From Acidimicrobiales bacterium (GTDB lineage Bacteria > Actinomycetota > Acidimicrobiia > Acidimicrobiales > Aldehydirespiratoraceae), in assembly GCA_033344915.1 (NCBI GenBank), contig JAWPML010000001.1, positions 596,369 to 660,368 on the forward strand: a stretch of DNA of 64,000 nucleotides, in the 5' to 3' direction. Both the position numbers and the translations under genes were made by a program. Positions 1-8,748 of this stretch are shown here, piece by piece; positions within the stretch are counted from its first letter, which is position 1, and every line of letters begins with the position of its first letter. The notes under the pieces are model-generated. The model did no database searches and was not told the DNA's origin. It was given only the letters and a program-made list of their open reading frames with translations.

Positions 1-1444
1 CGCCCACTCGATCGGGTGCTACGGCTCCGTCGTCAACGAGACGCCCCGCATCGACGAGATCGCGGCGAACGGCTGGCGCTTCGACAACTGCTTCGTCACC
101 AACTCGCTGTGCACGCCCTCGCGGGCCTCGATCCTCACGGGCGCCTACAGCCATGTGAACGGCGTGTACTCGTTGTTCACCCCGATCGACGCGAGCCAGA
201 CCACCTTCCTGTCGCTGCTGCGCGACGCCGGCTACCGCACCGCGATGATCGGCAAGTGGCACATGGGGCACGGCGACGGTCACGACCCGCAGGGCGTCGA
301 TCACTGGGACGTGCTCCCCGGCCAGGGCAACTACTGGAATCCGATGTTCATCAACGCCGATGGCCGCCGTCGCATCGACGGCTACGCCACCGACATCATC
401 ACGGACCTGTCGATCGACTGGGTCGAGTCGCTCGAGGGCGACGACCCGTGGTGCGTGCTGGTCTGGCACAAGGCGCCCCATCGTTCGTGGGAGCCGAAAC
501 CCGAACACCAGGCGCTCTACGAGGAGCCGCGACCGGTGCCGTCCACCTTCTGGGACGACTACTCGACGCGCTCGGCGTCCGTGCGGCGGGCCGCGATGCG
601 CGTTGCCGACCACATGACCGTCGACGATCTCAAGGAGGATCCGCCGGCCGGCCTCTCCTACGAGGAGACCGCCCTGTGGAAGTACCAGCGCTACATGCGC
701 GACTACCTGGCGTGTGTGCATTCGGTCGACGAGAACGTCGGACGGTTGACCGACTGGCTGCGTGAACGCGGCGACTACGACGACACGATGATGATCTACT
801 CCTCGGACCAGGGGTTCTTCCTCGGTGACCACGGCTGGTTCGACAAGCGGTTCATGTTCGAGGAATCGCTGCGGATGCCGTTCGTGCTGAGCTACCCGCA
901 GCGGGTCTCGGCGGGGAAGAGCTTCGACGGCATCGTCAGCAATGTCGACATGGCCCAGACGATCCTCGACGCCGCCGGCGTCGAACCGGGCGAGCGCATG
1001 CAGGGCCGCAGCTTCTGGCCCGACCTCGTCGGCGAGCAGGACGGCGACCCGGTCGAGGGCGTGTACTACCGCTACTGGGAGAACGACGACTTCATCCACA
1101 ACGCGCCGGCCCACTACGGCTATCGCACGACGCGCTACAAGCTCGTCTACTACTACAACGACGGCTACTTCCTCCCCTTCACCGGCTTCTTCCGCTACCC
1201 GCCCGAGTGGGAGCTCTACGACCTCGAAGCCGACCCGGACGAGGTGAACAACGTCTACGACGACCCTGCCTACGCCGAGATCCGCGAGGAGCTCAAGGCG
1301 TCGATGTGGCGCGAGCAGTCACGGCTCGGCGACGCCCCGCACGCCTCGCAGCCGGTGCCGGCGGGATGCGAGGACGTCGAGGTCGCGTCGCTGCCCGAGC
1401 TACCGCGCTACCGGTGGATCGACATGGGCGGCATGCTCGGCTGA
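1..1444 (+). CDS. Sulfatase (arylsulfatase family), 5' end outside window
   Basis: This alkaline-phosphatase-superfamily sulfatase hydrolyses sulfate esters of an unknown substrate. The frame is already open at base 2, so the N-terminus is missing. The formylglycine-type signature CTPSR lies in SLCTPSRASILTG, with the modified Cys codon at 110-112. GKWHMG follows, as does the late metal-binding stretch SSDQGFFLGDHGW. The C-terminus has the typical sulfatase ending WELYDLEADPDE. Cys-type sulfatases need a formylglycine-generating enzyme, and none is seen in this window. Substrate cannot be read from sequence alone. Convergent with the methyltransferase downstream. Confidence 0.93.
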   Translation, partial: AHSIGCYGSVVNETPRIDEIAANGWRFDNCFVTNSLCTPSRASILTGAYSHVNGVYSLFTPIDASQTTFLSLLRDAGYRTAMIGKWHMGHGDGHDPQGVDHWDVLPGQGNYWNPMFINADGRRRIDGYATDIITDLSIDWVESLEGDDPWCVLVWHKAPHRSWEPKPEHQALYEEPRPVPSTFWDDYSTRSASVRRAAMRVADHMTVDDLKEDPPAGLSYEETALWKYQRYMRDYLACVHSVDENVGRLTDWLRERGDYDDTMMIYSSDQGFFLGDHGWFDKRFMFEESLRMPFVLSYPQRVSAGKSFDGIVSNVDMAQTILDAAGVEPGERMQGRSFWPDLVGEQDGDPVEGVYYRYWENDDFIHNAPAHYGYRTTRYKLVYYYNDGYFLPFTGFFRYPPEWELYDLEADPDEVNNVYDDPAYAEIREELKASMWREQSRLGDAPHASQPVPAGCEDVEVASLPELPRYRWIDMGGMLG

Positions 1445-1455
1445 CGGTCGCCACT

Positions 1456-2283
1456 TCATGACGGCGTGCGGGCGAACAGCAGCTGATCGGCGCCGAGACG
1501 GGTGGCGCGGAACGTATGGAAGATCGCCTTGCGCAGCAGCTGTCCGTCCGTGTCGATCCTGCGGACCGACTTCACCGACGTGCTGATCGCTTCCCAGCTC
1601 AGGGGCTCGAGGCCGGCGGCGGACACCATGCGTTCGAGGCCCGTGCGGCTGAAGATGTTGAGGTGGTGCGGCGGGCAGATCATGCTCCAGCGCTTCTCCC
1701 CCTTCACCCGGCGTTGGATGCACGCCGGGTTCGGCGTGGCCAGCACGAGGAGGCCGCCGGGGCGGACCCGGGCGATCAACGAGGCCAGCATCGCGGCCGG
1801 ATCCTCGACGTGTTCGAGGACGGAGAACGCGGTGACGACGTCGTACGTCTCGTCATGCTCCGCCAGGTCCTCGACGAGCAGGTCGACGCCGAGATGGTCG
1901 CGGGCGAACGCGGCGGACGCCTCGGAGATCTCGATTCCCGTCGCCGCGAGGCCGTACTCCTCGGCGGCGAGCTTCACGAAGTAGCCGTTGCCGGCGCCGA
2001 CATCGAGCACGGTGCTGCCGGCGTCGACGTCGGCGGCGATGCGGTCGAGCACGTAGCGCCAGCGGAACCCCCAACGCCCCTCGATCTCGTCGAGATCGGC
2101 GCTGGCGATCGTGTAGTACGAGTCGTCGTACTGCTCGACCTCGTAGCCCGAGTCGCACACGTAGCTGCCGCAGCTCGGGCAGACGTAGACGTCGATGCCG
2201 TTGCGCTGGAACGACGGGTCGGTGATCGCCACGCCGGGCTCGGCGACGCACATGACGCCGGTCGTGGTCTGCGTCGTCACCAT
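1456..2283 (-). CDS. Class I SAM-dependent methyltransferase with N-terminal Cys pair
   Basis: Predicted SAM-dependent methyltransferase of 275 aa (Methyltransf_11/23 type). SAM motif I is VLDVGAGNGYF. It is followed by an acidic post-I residue (GIEIS) and motif VVTAFSVLEHVEDP, typical of small-molecule or glycan-lipid methyltransferases. The first 50 residues contain CPSCGSYVC, a possible zinc-ribbon remnant seen in some methyltransferases of sugar and lipid gene clusters. The ATG at 2281-2283 is chosen because a GGAGGAA ribosome site precedes it. The open frame runs further upstream without similarity. Divergent from the SDR that starts at 2390. Substrate unknown. Confidence 0.85.
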   Translation of the reverse strand: MVTTQTTTGVMCVAEPGVAITDPSFQRNGIDVYVCPSCGSYVCDSGYEVEQYDDSYYTIASADLDEIEGRWGFRWRYVLDRIAADVDAGSTVLDVGAGNGYFVKLAAEEYGLAATGIEISEASAAFARDHLGVDLLVEDLAEHDETYDVVTAFSVLEHVEDPAAMLASLIARVRPGGLLVLATPNPACIQRRVKGEKRWSMICPPHHLNIFSRTGLERMVSAAGLEPLSWEAISTSVKSVRRIDTDGQLLRKAIFHTFRATRLGADQLLFARTPS

Positions 2284-2389
2284 CCTCGTTCCTCCGTCCG
2301 CCGCCTTCGCCGCCCATGTGTACCGCGGTCGGGCGGGGTTCTCAACGCCGGATTCAGCGATCGGGTCGCCTGGGCTAGGTTCCCGGGCC

Positions 2390-3217
2390 ATGGAGATCGC
2401 AGGGAAGATCGTTGTCATCACCGGAGGCGCGAGCGGCATCGGCAAGGGGCTCGCCGAACGCTTCCATGCCGATGGCGCCGAGCACATCGTCGTCGTGGAC
2501 CGGGACGAAGCGGGCGCGCGCGCCGTCGCCGAATCGGTGGGCGGCACCGGCGTCGCCCTCGATGTCACCGACGGCGACGCCATCCAGTCGCTCGTGGAGA
2601 CGGTCGAGCGTGACATCGGGCCGATCGGGCTCTTCGTGTCCAATGCCGGCTACGTCACCATGGGCGGCCTCGAGGCGCCGGTGGAGGACCTGAACCACAT
2701 GTGGGGCGTCCACGTCCTCGCCCACCTCCACGCGGCGCGGGCCGTCATTCCGTACATGGCCGATCGCGGTGAGGGCTACCTGCTCAACACGGCGTCGGCG
2801 GCCGGCCTGCTCGCCCAACTCGGGTCACTGCACTACTCCGTCACCAAGCACGCCGCCGTCGCCCTCGCCGAGTGGATCGCGATCACCCACGGCCATCAGG
2901 GCATCAAGGTGTCCGTCCTGTGTCCGCAGGCGGTGGCCACCAACATCGGCGAGAACTCGCCGCAGGCCGACCAGATCAAGGGAAGCGCAACCGACGTGGC
3001 CGGCGGCGACGGCACCCTCTCGACCGAGGATGTGGCCGAGGTCGTCACCCAGGCGTTGCGCGACGAACGCTTCCACGTCCTGCCCCACCCCGAGGTCGAG
3101 GAGTACGTCAAGCGCAAGGGGGCCGACGTCGACCGCTGGCTCGGCGGCATGCAGCGCTGGCAACAGGCCATGTTCCCGCCCGAACGCCAGCCCGCCACCT
3201 GGCTCACGGGGAACTGA
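2390..3217 (+). CDS. Short-chain dehydrogenase/reductase (SDR)
   Basis: Classical SDR of 275 aa, an NAD(P)-dependent oxidoreductase. The Rossmann motif TGGASGIG is at residues 11-18, the NAG motif (SNAG) near 84-87, the catalytic Ser near 136, and YSVTK at 149-153. The start at 2390 is the ATG closest to the Rossmann fold; the frame is open further upstream but that part looks non-coding. The protein ends with an extension past the SDR core that has MQRWQQAMFPPE-type helices, as in many actinobacterial fatty-acid or steroid-linked SDRs. It is convergent with an acyl-CoA synthetase, which fits lipid metabolism, but the substrate is unknown. Confidence 0.9.
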   Translation: MEIAGKIVVITGGASGIGKGLAERFHADGAEHIVVVDRDEAGARAVAESVGGTGVALDVTDGDAIQSLVETVERDIGPIGLFVSNAGYVTMGGLEAPVEDLNHMWGVHVLAHLHAARAVIPYMADRGEGYLLNTASAAGLLAQLGSLHYSVTKHAAVALAEWIAITHGHQGIKVSVLCPQAVATNIGENSPQADQIKGSATDVAGGDGTLSTEDVAEVVTQALRDERFHVLPHPEVEEYVKRKGADVDRWLGGMQRWQQAMFPPERQPATWLTGN

Positions 3218-3232
3218 CCGGGGGTCAGCGGG

Positions 3233-4597
3233 TCAGGGCCGCAGCTCGCGGCGCAGGACCTTGCCGACGTCGTTGCGGGGGAGCGTGTCGACGGGGATGA
3301 ACGCGACGGGCACCTTGTAGGGGACCAGCGCGGCGCGGCACGCAGCCTCGAGCGCGGCGGGCTCGGCGTCGCCGACGACGAAGGCGACCGGCACCTCACC
3401 GAGCCGCTCGTCCGGTCGGCCGACGAGTGCGGCCTCGACCACGCCGGGGACCGCGGTCAGCACCTCCTCGACCTCGTCGGGGAACACCTTGTTGCCGCCG
3501 CGATTGACGACGTCGCCGGTGCGCCCCTCGATCCACACGAAGCCGTCGTCGTCCTGCCGGGCCAGATCTCCCGTGCGGACGAAGCCGTCGCGCCCGAGCC
3601 GGTCGCCGAGCGTCGCCGCCACGGAATCGCTGGGCGCGGCGGGCGGGCGGACGTAGAGCTCGCCGACGCCGTTGCCGTCCGGCGCATCGATCCGCACGTC
3701 CACGCCGGAATGCGGGCGACCGACGGCGCCGATCTTGTCGGGGTGGGCCTTGGCGTCGGCGGCCGTCCACCCGATCACCTCGCCCAGTTCGGCCTGGCCG
3801 TAGCCGTTGAGCACGAAGGCGCCGAAGCGCTCGGTGAAGCGGCGGGCCTGGAAGGGTGACAGGGGCGCGGTGATGGAGCGGACGTAGCGGAGCGGTCCGA
3901 AGCCGTCGATCGCCGGGTCGTCGTTGAGCATCGCGATCGACGCCGGTGGCAGCACCGTCGACCGGATCTCGTGGCGCTCGACGAGCGCCGCGAACTCGCC
4001 GGTCGTGAAGCGGTCCATCAGCACCAGGGGAGAGCCGGCCCGGAGGCCGAAGAGGGCGTTGTAGATCCCCGCGTTGAGCGCCATCGGCACCGGGATCAGG
4101 TTGGGGGACGGCCGCTTGGTGGGGTCCCGCCCGGCGGCGAGCGGGCCGAGCACCCGGTCGATGATCTCCAGATAGGCGTCGTGGTGGTGGACGATCGGCT
4201 TCGGCTCGCCGGTCGTGCCGCTGGTGAAGAGCACGAAGGCCGCCCCCGGCTCGAAACGGGCGGCGCCGGGCGCGGCCACGACGCCGTTGTCGTCGACGAG
4301 CGCGGTGACCCCCGTCCGGTCGAGCAACTCGGCGACAGCGCCCTCGGGCATCCGGTCGTTCACCGGCACGAACACGGCGCCGTGGGCCCAGCACGCCGTC
4401 ATCGTGATCACCGCGTCGCACCCGGCAACCCGCCCAGCCACACCCGCTCCGACGGGAACCCCGGCCCGCTCGAGCTCGCCGACCAGGCGGGCCACCTCGG
4501 CCCGTGCCTCCCCGGCGGTCCAGCTCCGCTCGGTACCGTGCAGCAGCGGCTCGTCGTCCGCGAACGGATGATCGAGCAGCAGCGAGGCGAGGTTCAC
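3233..4597 (-). CDS. AMP-forming acyl-CoA synthetase/ligase
   Basis: ANL-superfamily enzyme of 454 aa that would activate a carboxylic acid as acyl-AMP and then acyl-CoA. The P-loop-like motif FTSGTTGEPK is near residue 153, the aromatic motif NGYGQAELGE mid-protein, the hinge motif TGDLARQDDDGFVWIEGR later, and the C-terminal lysine in LPRNDVGKVLRREL. It is slightly shorter than usual family members because the N-terminal domain is compact. The start is GTG at 4595-4597. It is separated from the enoyl-CoA hydratase gene upstream by only a few bases, so the acyl-CoA genes 4602-6628 and this ligase probably form one minus-strand operon. Confidence 0.92.
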   Translation of the reverse strand: MNLASLLLDHPFADDEPLLHGTERSWTAGEARAEVARLVGELERAGVPVGAGVAGRVAGCDAVITMTACWAHGAVFVPVNDRMPEGAVAELLDRTGVTALVDDNGVVAAPGAARFEPGAAFVLFTSGTTGEPKPIVHHHDAYLEIIDRVLGPLAAGRDPTKRPSPNLIPVPMALNAGIYNALFGLRAGSPLVLMDRFTTGEFAALVERHEIRSTVLPPASIAMLNDDPAIDGFGPLRYVRSITAPLSPFQARRFTERFGAFVLNGYGQAELGEVIGWTAADAKAHPDKIGAVGRPHSGVDVRIDAPDGNGVGELYVRPPAAPSDSVAATLGDRLGRDGFVRTGDLARQDDDGFVWIEGRTGDVVNRGGNKVFPDEVEEVLTAVPGVVEAALVGRPDERLGEVPVAFVVGDAEPAALEAACRAALVPYKVPVAFIPVDTLPRNDVGKVLRRELRP

Positions 4598-4601
4598 GGG
4601 C

Positions 4602-5414
4602 TCAGGCGTCGCCGAGCGGCTGCCACTCCGGATCTCGCTTCTCGGCGAACGCCCGCGGCCCTTCGTCCTGATCCGGATGACCCCACATCGACACGAGGTG
4701 CCCGGCGCCGGCCTTGCAGGCGTCCGTGAGTCCCATCTCCAGGGCGCCCCACAAGGCCTTCTTGGTGGCCGCCATCGCCGCGGGCGAGTTCTTCGCGATC
4801 GTTTCGCCGAGCTCCTGGGCGCGGCTTCGCAACTGCTCGGGCGGATCCACGATCTCCGAGATCATGCCGAGCTCGTACGCCCGCTCGGCCCCCATGCGCT
4901 CGTACTTGCCCATGAACGCCATGCGCATGACGGCCTCGACGGGCATCTTCTTCATCAGGGCGATCGCCTCGATCGCGACCACCTGCCCGACCGACACGTG
5001 CGGGTCGAAGAACCGGGCGTCGCTCGCTGCGATCACGATGTCGGCATCGGCCACCCAGTGGAAGCCACCGCCACAGCAGATCCCGTTGACCGCGGTGATC
5101 ACGGGCTTCCACACGCCCTGGTGCCACGACGTGAAGTGGACGTCGAAGTCCTCCATCGACTGGCGGTAGCGCTCCATGCCGACGCCGTCGCCGGCGATCT
5201 CGCCGACGTCGACCCCGGTCTGGAAGTCGCGGCCGTTGCCGGTGTGGACGATCACCCGCACCTCCGGGTCGGCGTCGAGCTCGGACCACGCCACGGCGAA
5301 CTCGTCGCGCATCGCGTTGTTCATCGCGTTGCGCACGTCGGGCCGGTCGTTGACGAGCCAGCCCACCGGGCCGTCGCGATAGGTCTCGAGATGATCGAAC
5401 GTGGAGTAGGTCAT
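4602..5414 (-). CDS. Enoyl-CoA hydratase/isomerase family protein
   Basis: Crotonase-fold protein of 270 aa that would hydrate or isomerise enoyl-CoA thioesters. Visible are the NAMNNAMRDEF segment, the first oxyanion-hole region GRDFQTGVDVGE and the second, NGICCGGGFHW. The usual glutamates of classic hydratases are not clearly placed, so the precise reaction is open. The start ATG at 5412-5414 overlaps the stop of the acyl-CoA dehydrogenase (ATGA), showing translational coupling. The last third has the LGETIAKNSPAAMAATKKAL helix typical of the family. Probably acts with neighbouring ligase and dehydrogenase in a beta-oxidation-like route. Confidence 0.9.
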   Translation of the reverse strand: MTYSTFDHLETYRDGPVGWLVNDRPDVRNAMNNAMRDEFAVAWSELDADPEVRVIVHTGNGRDFQTGVDVGEIAGDGVGMERYRQSMEDFDVHFTSWHQGVWKPVITAVNGICCGGGFHWVADADIVIAASDARFFDPHVSVGQVVAIEAIALMKKMPVEAVMRMAFMGKYERMGAERAYELGMISEIVDPPEQLRSRAQELGETIAKNSPAAMAATKKALWGALEMGLTDACKAGAGHLVSMWGHPDQDEGPRAFAEKRDPEWQPLGDA

Positions 5415-6628
5415 GATCGGGGTGTCTCCTCCCAGGGCGCACCATGCCACGGGTCCGGCTCGCGGGGCAGACCCAGCACCTGTTCGCCGAGCACGTTCTT
5501 GTTGATCTCCGTCGTCCCGCCCTCGATGGAGTTGGCCCGGCTGCGGATCATGCCGCGGACCTGATGGGGGACGTCGCCCTCCCACGCCATCGCGGCGGCG
5601 CCGAGCCGGTCCGTCGCCGCGAGCTGGAGGGCCTGGTTCAGCACCGCCTGGTGCACCTTGCCGATCGAGGCCGCAGGGCCGGGTGTGCCCCCGGCCTTCA
5701 GCGTCGCCCGCACCCGCTCGTTGGTCCACGCCCGGATGCGCTCCTCGGCGTAGAGCCGGATGACGCGATCGCGAGCGACCGGGTCGAGCCCGGCGACCAG
5801 CAGGTGCTCGATGCCGCGGCCGCCGAGACGATCGACGCCGCCGGACCCGGAGCCGGCGACCATCTGGCGTTCGCTCGACAAGGTTGCGCCCGCCACCCGC
5901 CAGCCGTCGCCGGCTGCACCGACGCGGTGGAAGTCCGGCACCCGCACATCGTCGAGCCACACCTCGTTGAAGTCGACCTCGCCGCCCATGTGGCGCAGCT
6001 CGCGCACCTCGACCCCCGGCGAACGGAGGTCGACCAGGAAGTAGGTGATCCCCTTGCGCTTGGGTTGCGCGGGGTCGGTGCGGGCGAGGCAGATCGCGAA
6101 CTCAGAGCGGTGGGCCCAGGTGCTCCACACCTTCTGTCCGCTGAGCACCCATTCGTCGCCGTCACGCTCGGCCCGCATCGCGAGCGAGGCGAGGTCCGAC
6201 CCGGCGCCGGGCTCGGAGAACATCTGGCACCAGCGCTCCTCGTTGCGCACCATCGGCGGGAGGAAGCGCAGCCGCTGCTCCTCGCTGCCGTACGCGAAGA
6301 GGGCCGACGCGGTGTTGTTGAGGCCCAGCGGATTCAGGCGGCCGAGGTTGAGGGGTGCGATCACGGACTCGATCACGCGGGCCTGGGCGTTGGTCAGGTC
6401 GAGTCCGCCGTAGGCGACCGGCCAGGTGGCGACGGCGAGACCACTGACGGCGAACGTCGGATACCAGGCCTCGTACGCGGACCGTGGGCGCACGTCGCGT
6501 ACCGCGTCGTGACCGTCGACGGCTGCGTCGCGCCACGCCCGGGGCACGTGTTCGTCGACCCACGCGGCGACCGCGGCGCGGAGGTCGTCGTCGCTCGTCG
6601 CGCGGTCGACGTCCGGTCGTTCGGTCAT
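5411..6628 (-). CDS. Acyl-CoA dehydrogenase
   Basis: FAD-dependent acyl-CoA dehydrogenase of 405 aa introducing an alpha-beta double bond into an acyl-CoA. Domain order is normal: N-terminal helices, the beta domain with FSEPGAGSDLASL and VLSGQKVWSTWAH, then the C-terminal helical domain ending SIEGGTTEINKNVLGEQVLGLP. It is first in the minus-strand operon with the hydratase (4-nt overlap) and the ligase. A CATGT/ACATG palindrome at 6654-6665 lies 26 bases upstream of its start codon, between this gene and the divergent MaoC-like gene. Chain length or substrate class cannot be determined. Confidence 0.94.
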   Translation of the reverse strand: MTERPDVDRATSDDDLRAAVAAWVDEHVPRAWRDAAVDGHDAVRDVRPRSAYEAWYPTFAVSGLAVATWPVAYGGLDLTNAQARVIESVIAPLNLGRLNPLGLNNTASALFAYGSEEQRLRFLPPMVRNEERWCQMFSEPGAGSDLASLAMRAERDGDEWVLSGQKVWSTWAHRSEFAICLARTDPAQPKRKGITYFLVDLRSPGVEVRELRHMGGEVDFNEVWLDDVRVPDFHRVGAAGDGWRVAGATLSSERQMVAGSGSGGVDRLGGRGIEHLLVAGLDPVARDRVIRLYAEERIRAWTNERVRATLKAGGTPGPAASIGKVHQAVLNQALQLAATDRLGAAAMAWEGDVPHQVRGMIRSRANSIEGGTTEINKNVLGEQVLGLPREPDPWHGAPWEETPRS

Positions 6629-6653
6629 CCGACTCGCCTCCGCTGCACGTCGG

Positions 6654-6665
6654 CATGTTTACATG
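6654..6665. promoter_or_regulatory. Short palindrome between divergent acyl-CoA genes
   Basis: CATGTTTACATG is a perfect inverted repeat with 5-bp arms and a 2-base centre, in the intergenic space between the divergent acyl-CoA dehydrogenase (start 6628) and the MaoC-like hydratase. Its position fits an operator for a shared TetR- or GntR-type regulator. A 12-bp palindrome can occur by chance, so this is tentative. If the MaoC-like gene starts at ATG 6663, the palindrome would overlap that start codon. Confidence 0.3.
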
Positions 6666-6692
6666 GGCGTCGGAACAGGGGCGAAGACCGGC

Positions 6693-7979
6693 ATGAGCAA
6701 CGACGCAGCGATCACCGAGGAGAGTCTCGCCCGGCTGCGCGCCCGGATCGGGATCACCCAGCCCCATCCGCAGCCGCCCTGGTATCGCGACCCGGGCACC
6801 GACGCGTTCCGTCACGTCTCCGAGGCCTGTGGCGACGACAACCCGCTGTGGTGCGACCCGACCTACGGCCCGTCCACGGTGTGGGGCGGCCCGATCGCCT
6901 CGCCGAATCTCAATGGCGGCGACACCCTCATCGGCGAGAACGAGGTCACGGCGCTCGACCCGGAAACCAAGGCGCTGCTCAAGGGGGATCCGCTCAAGGG
7001 CGCCCACGCCTACTACGCGGGTTCGCACCGCGAGTGGTGGGCGCCGCTGCGACCCGGCATGCGGGTGACCCGGCGCAACGCCCTCGTCGGGGTGCACGAC
7101 AAGTCCAGCGAGTTCGCCGACCGCACCGTCCACGAGTGGACCGGTGAGGTCTTCGCCGCCGCCGACCATGTGCTCTCGGCCCAGTACCGCCTCATGATCC
7201 GCACCGATCGAGCGAAGGTCGAGGCGAAGGGCGACTCGGCGAAGTACGGCGACATCGAGATCGAGCCCTACACCGACGAGCAGTTGGCGGCCATCGACGC
7301 GGCCTACGCGACCGAGCCGAGTCGCCGCCGCGGCGCCGAGCCCCGCTTCTGGGAGGACGTGGAAGAGGGCGACGACATCGGGTCGCTCGTGAAGGGACCG
7401 CTGCGGGTGACGGACATGGTGGTCTGGCACACCGGCATGGGCATGGGCCTCTACGGCGTGAAGGCGTTGCGGCTCGCCCACCAGCAGCGCCAACGGGTGC
7501 CCGGCTTCTTCCGGCCCGACGATCTGAACATCCCCGACGTGCACCAGCGAGTCCACTGGGATCCCGAGTGGGCGAAGCGGGCCGGCAATCCCGCGATCTA
7601 CGACTACGGCCGCATGCGCGAGACCTGGCTCGTTCATCTCTGCACCGACTGGATGGGCGACGACGCCTGGCTCTGGAAGCTCGACGTCGAGTTCCGCCGG
7701 TTCAACTATGTCGGTGACACCCACTGGATGACCGGCGAGGTCACCCGGAAATACCTCGCCGAGGGCGACCGGCCGGCGGTGGACGTCGAGATCCGGGGCG
7801 AGAACCAGCGGGGCGAGATCACCTGCCCCGGCCACGCGACGATCCTGCTGCCGAGTCGCGAGCACGGCGCCGTGCGTCTGCCGGATCCACCCGGCGGCGC
7901 GACGACCTGCGCGGACGCCCTCGACGCGCTCGTCGACCGCTTCGCGGCGATGGAGAACGACACCGGAGGAACCGACTGA
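6693..7979 (+). CDS. MaoC-like / FAS1-type dehydratase domain protein
   Basis: Protein of 428 aa with an N-terminal FAS1-like hydratase (MaoC_dehydrat_N) region, about residues 15-170, and a second hotdog-like half, about 200-400, ending with RGEITCPGHATILLPS, typical of MaoC-type enoyl-CoA hydratases. It would hydrate an enoyl-CoA. Start ATG 6693 (MSNDAAITEE) is preferred. ATG 6663 gives ten more residues and has no better ribosome site. The stop overlaps the next start (TGATG), so both genes are co-translated. Divergent from the acyl-CoA dehydrogenase operon, suggesting the two units serve one pathway. Confidence 0.82.
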   Translation: MSNDAAITEESLARLRARIGITQPHPQPPWYRDPGTDAFRHVSEACGDDNPLWCDPTYGPSTVWGGPIASPNLNGGDTLIGENEVTALDPETKALLKGDPLKGAHAYYAGSHREWWAPLRPGMRVTRRNALVGVHDKSSEFADRTVHEWTGEVFAAADHVLSAQYRLMIRTDRAKVEAKGDSAKYGDIEIEPYTDEQLAAIDAAYATEPSRRRGAEPRFWEDVEEGDDIGSLVKGPLRVTDMVVWHTGMGMGLYGVKALRLAHQQRQRVPGFFRPDDLNIPDVHQRVHWDPEWAKRAGNPAIYDYGRMRETWLVHLCTDWMGDDAWLWKLDVEFRRFNYVGDTHWMTGEVTRKYLAEGDRPAVDVEIRGENQRGEITCPGHATILLPSREHGAVRLPDPPGGATTCADALDALVDRFAAMENDTGGTD

Positions 7980-8743
7980 TGCTGCCCGAACCGACGGTGC
8001 CGAACGACAAGGTCTACATCCACGAGTTCATCGAGATCATCAAGCACAACCGGGCCAACTACATGCACCACATGACGGCGAACTGGTCGCCGATCGGTCA
8101 GGAGGTGCGGGACCAGCAGTGCTTCGGCGTGTGGGGCACGGTCGGCACGACCGGGCGCTGGCCCGAGGTGGTCAACATCTGGGAGGAGCAGGGGTTCGCG
8201 GGGTTGGCGACGTCGTTCCGTCACGAACTGAGCCACCCGTCGCTCCAGGATCCGGACCTCGCGGAGTGGTGGGCCCGGGCCGCCCAGTTCCGCGAGGGCG
8301 GGTTCGACCGTGTCCTCGTCCCCGCGCCGTGGACGCACACGATCGCCGGCTTGTGCGAGCTCGGCGTCACCGGATCGGAGACGTACGCCCACGAGCTCGT
8401 GTCGGTCGAGCCGGGCCGAGCCTGGGACTATCTCGAGCTCGTGCGCCAGGAGGCCACGCCGGTCCACGGGGAGTTCGGCTGGGAGCTGATCGGCGCCTGG
8501 GTCACCTCGATGCGCAACGACAGCGAGGCCGTGCTGCTCTGGGCGATCCCTGAATGGGAACAGTGGGGCGCGCTCGAACAGGCCCAGGCCTCCCACGCCG
8601 GGCTGAAGACCTGGCGCACGCGAGCGTCCACGATCGCATCGGACTGGCAGCGCATCCTGCTCGTCGACGCGGCGTTGTCGCCGCTGCGGACCGGCCGCCA
8701 GCCCCGCGTCGAGGACCGCGACAGCTACACGCTGCCGGACTGA
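7979..8743 (+). CDS. Conserved protein of unknown function, possibly NIPSNAP-like
   Basis: A 254-aa soluble protein with no signal peptide or membrane segment. It is rich in Trp and aromatic residues (GVWGTVGTTGRWPEVVNIWE, ELIGAWVTSMRNDSEAVLLW). The pattern of two related beta-alpha halves with many Trp residues resembles dimeric alpha/beta-barrel (NIPSNAP/ABM-like) proteins, but I cannot identify the family firmly. It is coupled by a one-base overlap to the MaoC-like hydratase, so a role in the same acyl-CoA pathway is likely. Convergent with the GGDEF gene. Confidence 0.7.
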   Translation: MLPEPTVPNDKVYIHEFIEIIKHNRANYMHHMTANWSPIGQEVRDQQCFGVWGTVGTTGRWPEVVNIWEEQGFAGLATSFRHELSHPSLQDPDLAEWWARAAQFREGGFDRVLVPAPWTHTIAGLCELGVTGSETYAHELVSVEPGRAWDYLELVRQEATPVHGEFGWELIGAWVTSMRNDSEAVLLWAIPEWEQWGALEQAQASHAGLKTWRTRASTIASDWQRILLVDAALSPLRTGRQPRVEDRDSYTLPD

Positions 8744-8748
8744 GCCGG

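Noticed and set aside
2375-2818. Minus-strand frame opposite the SDR
   Set aside because: Only a shadow of GC-rich coding DNA. The plus-strand SDR carries all conserved motifs.
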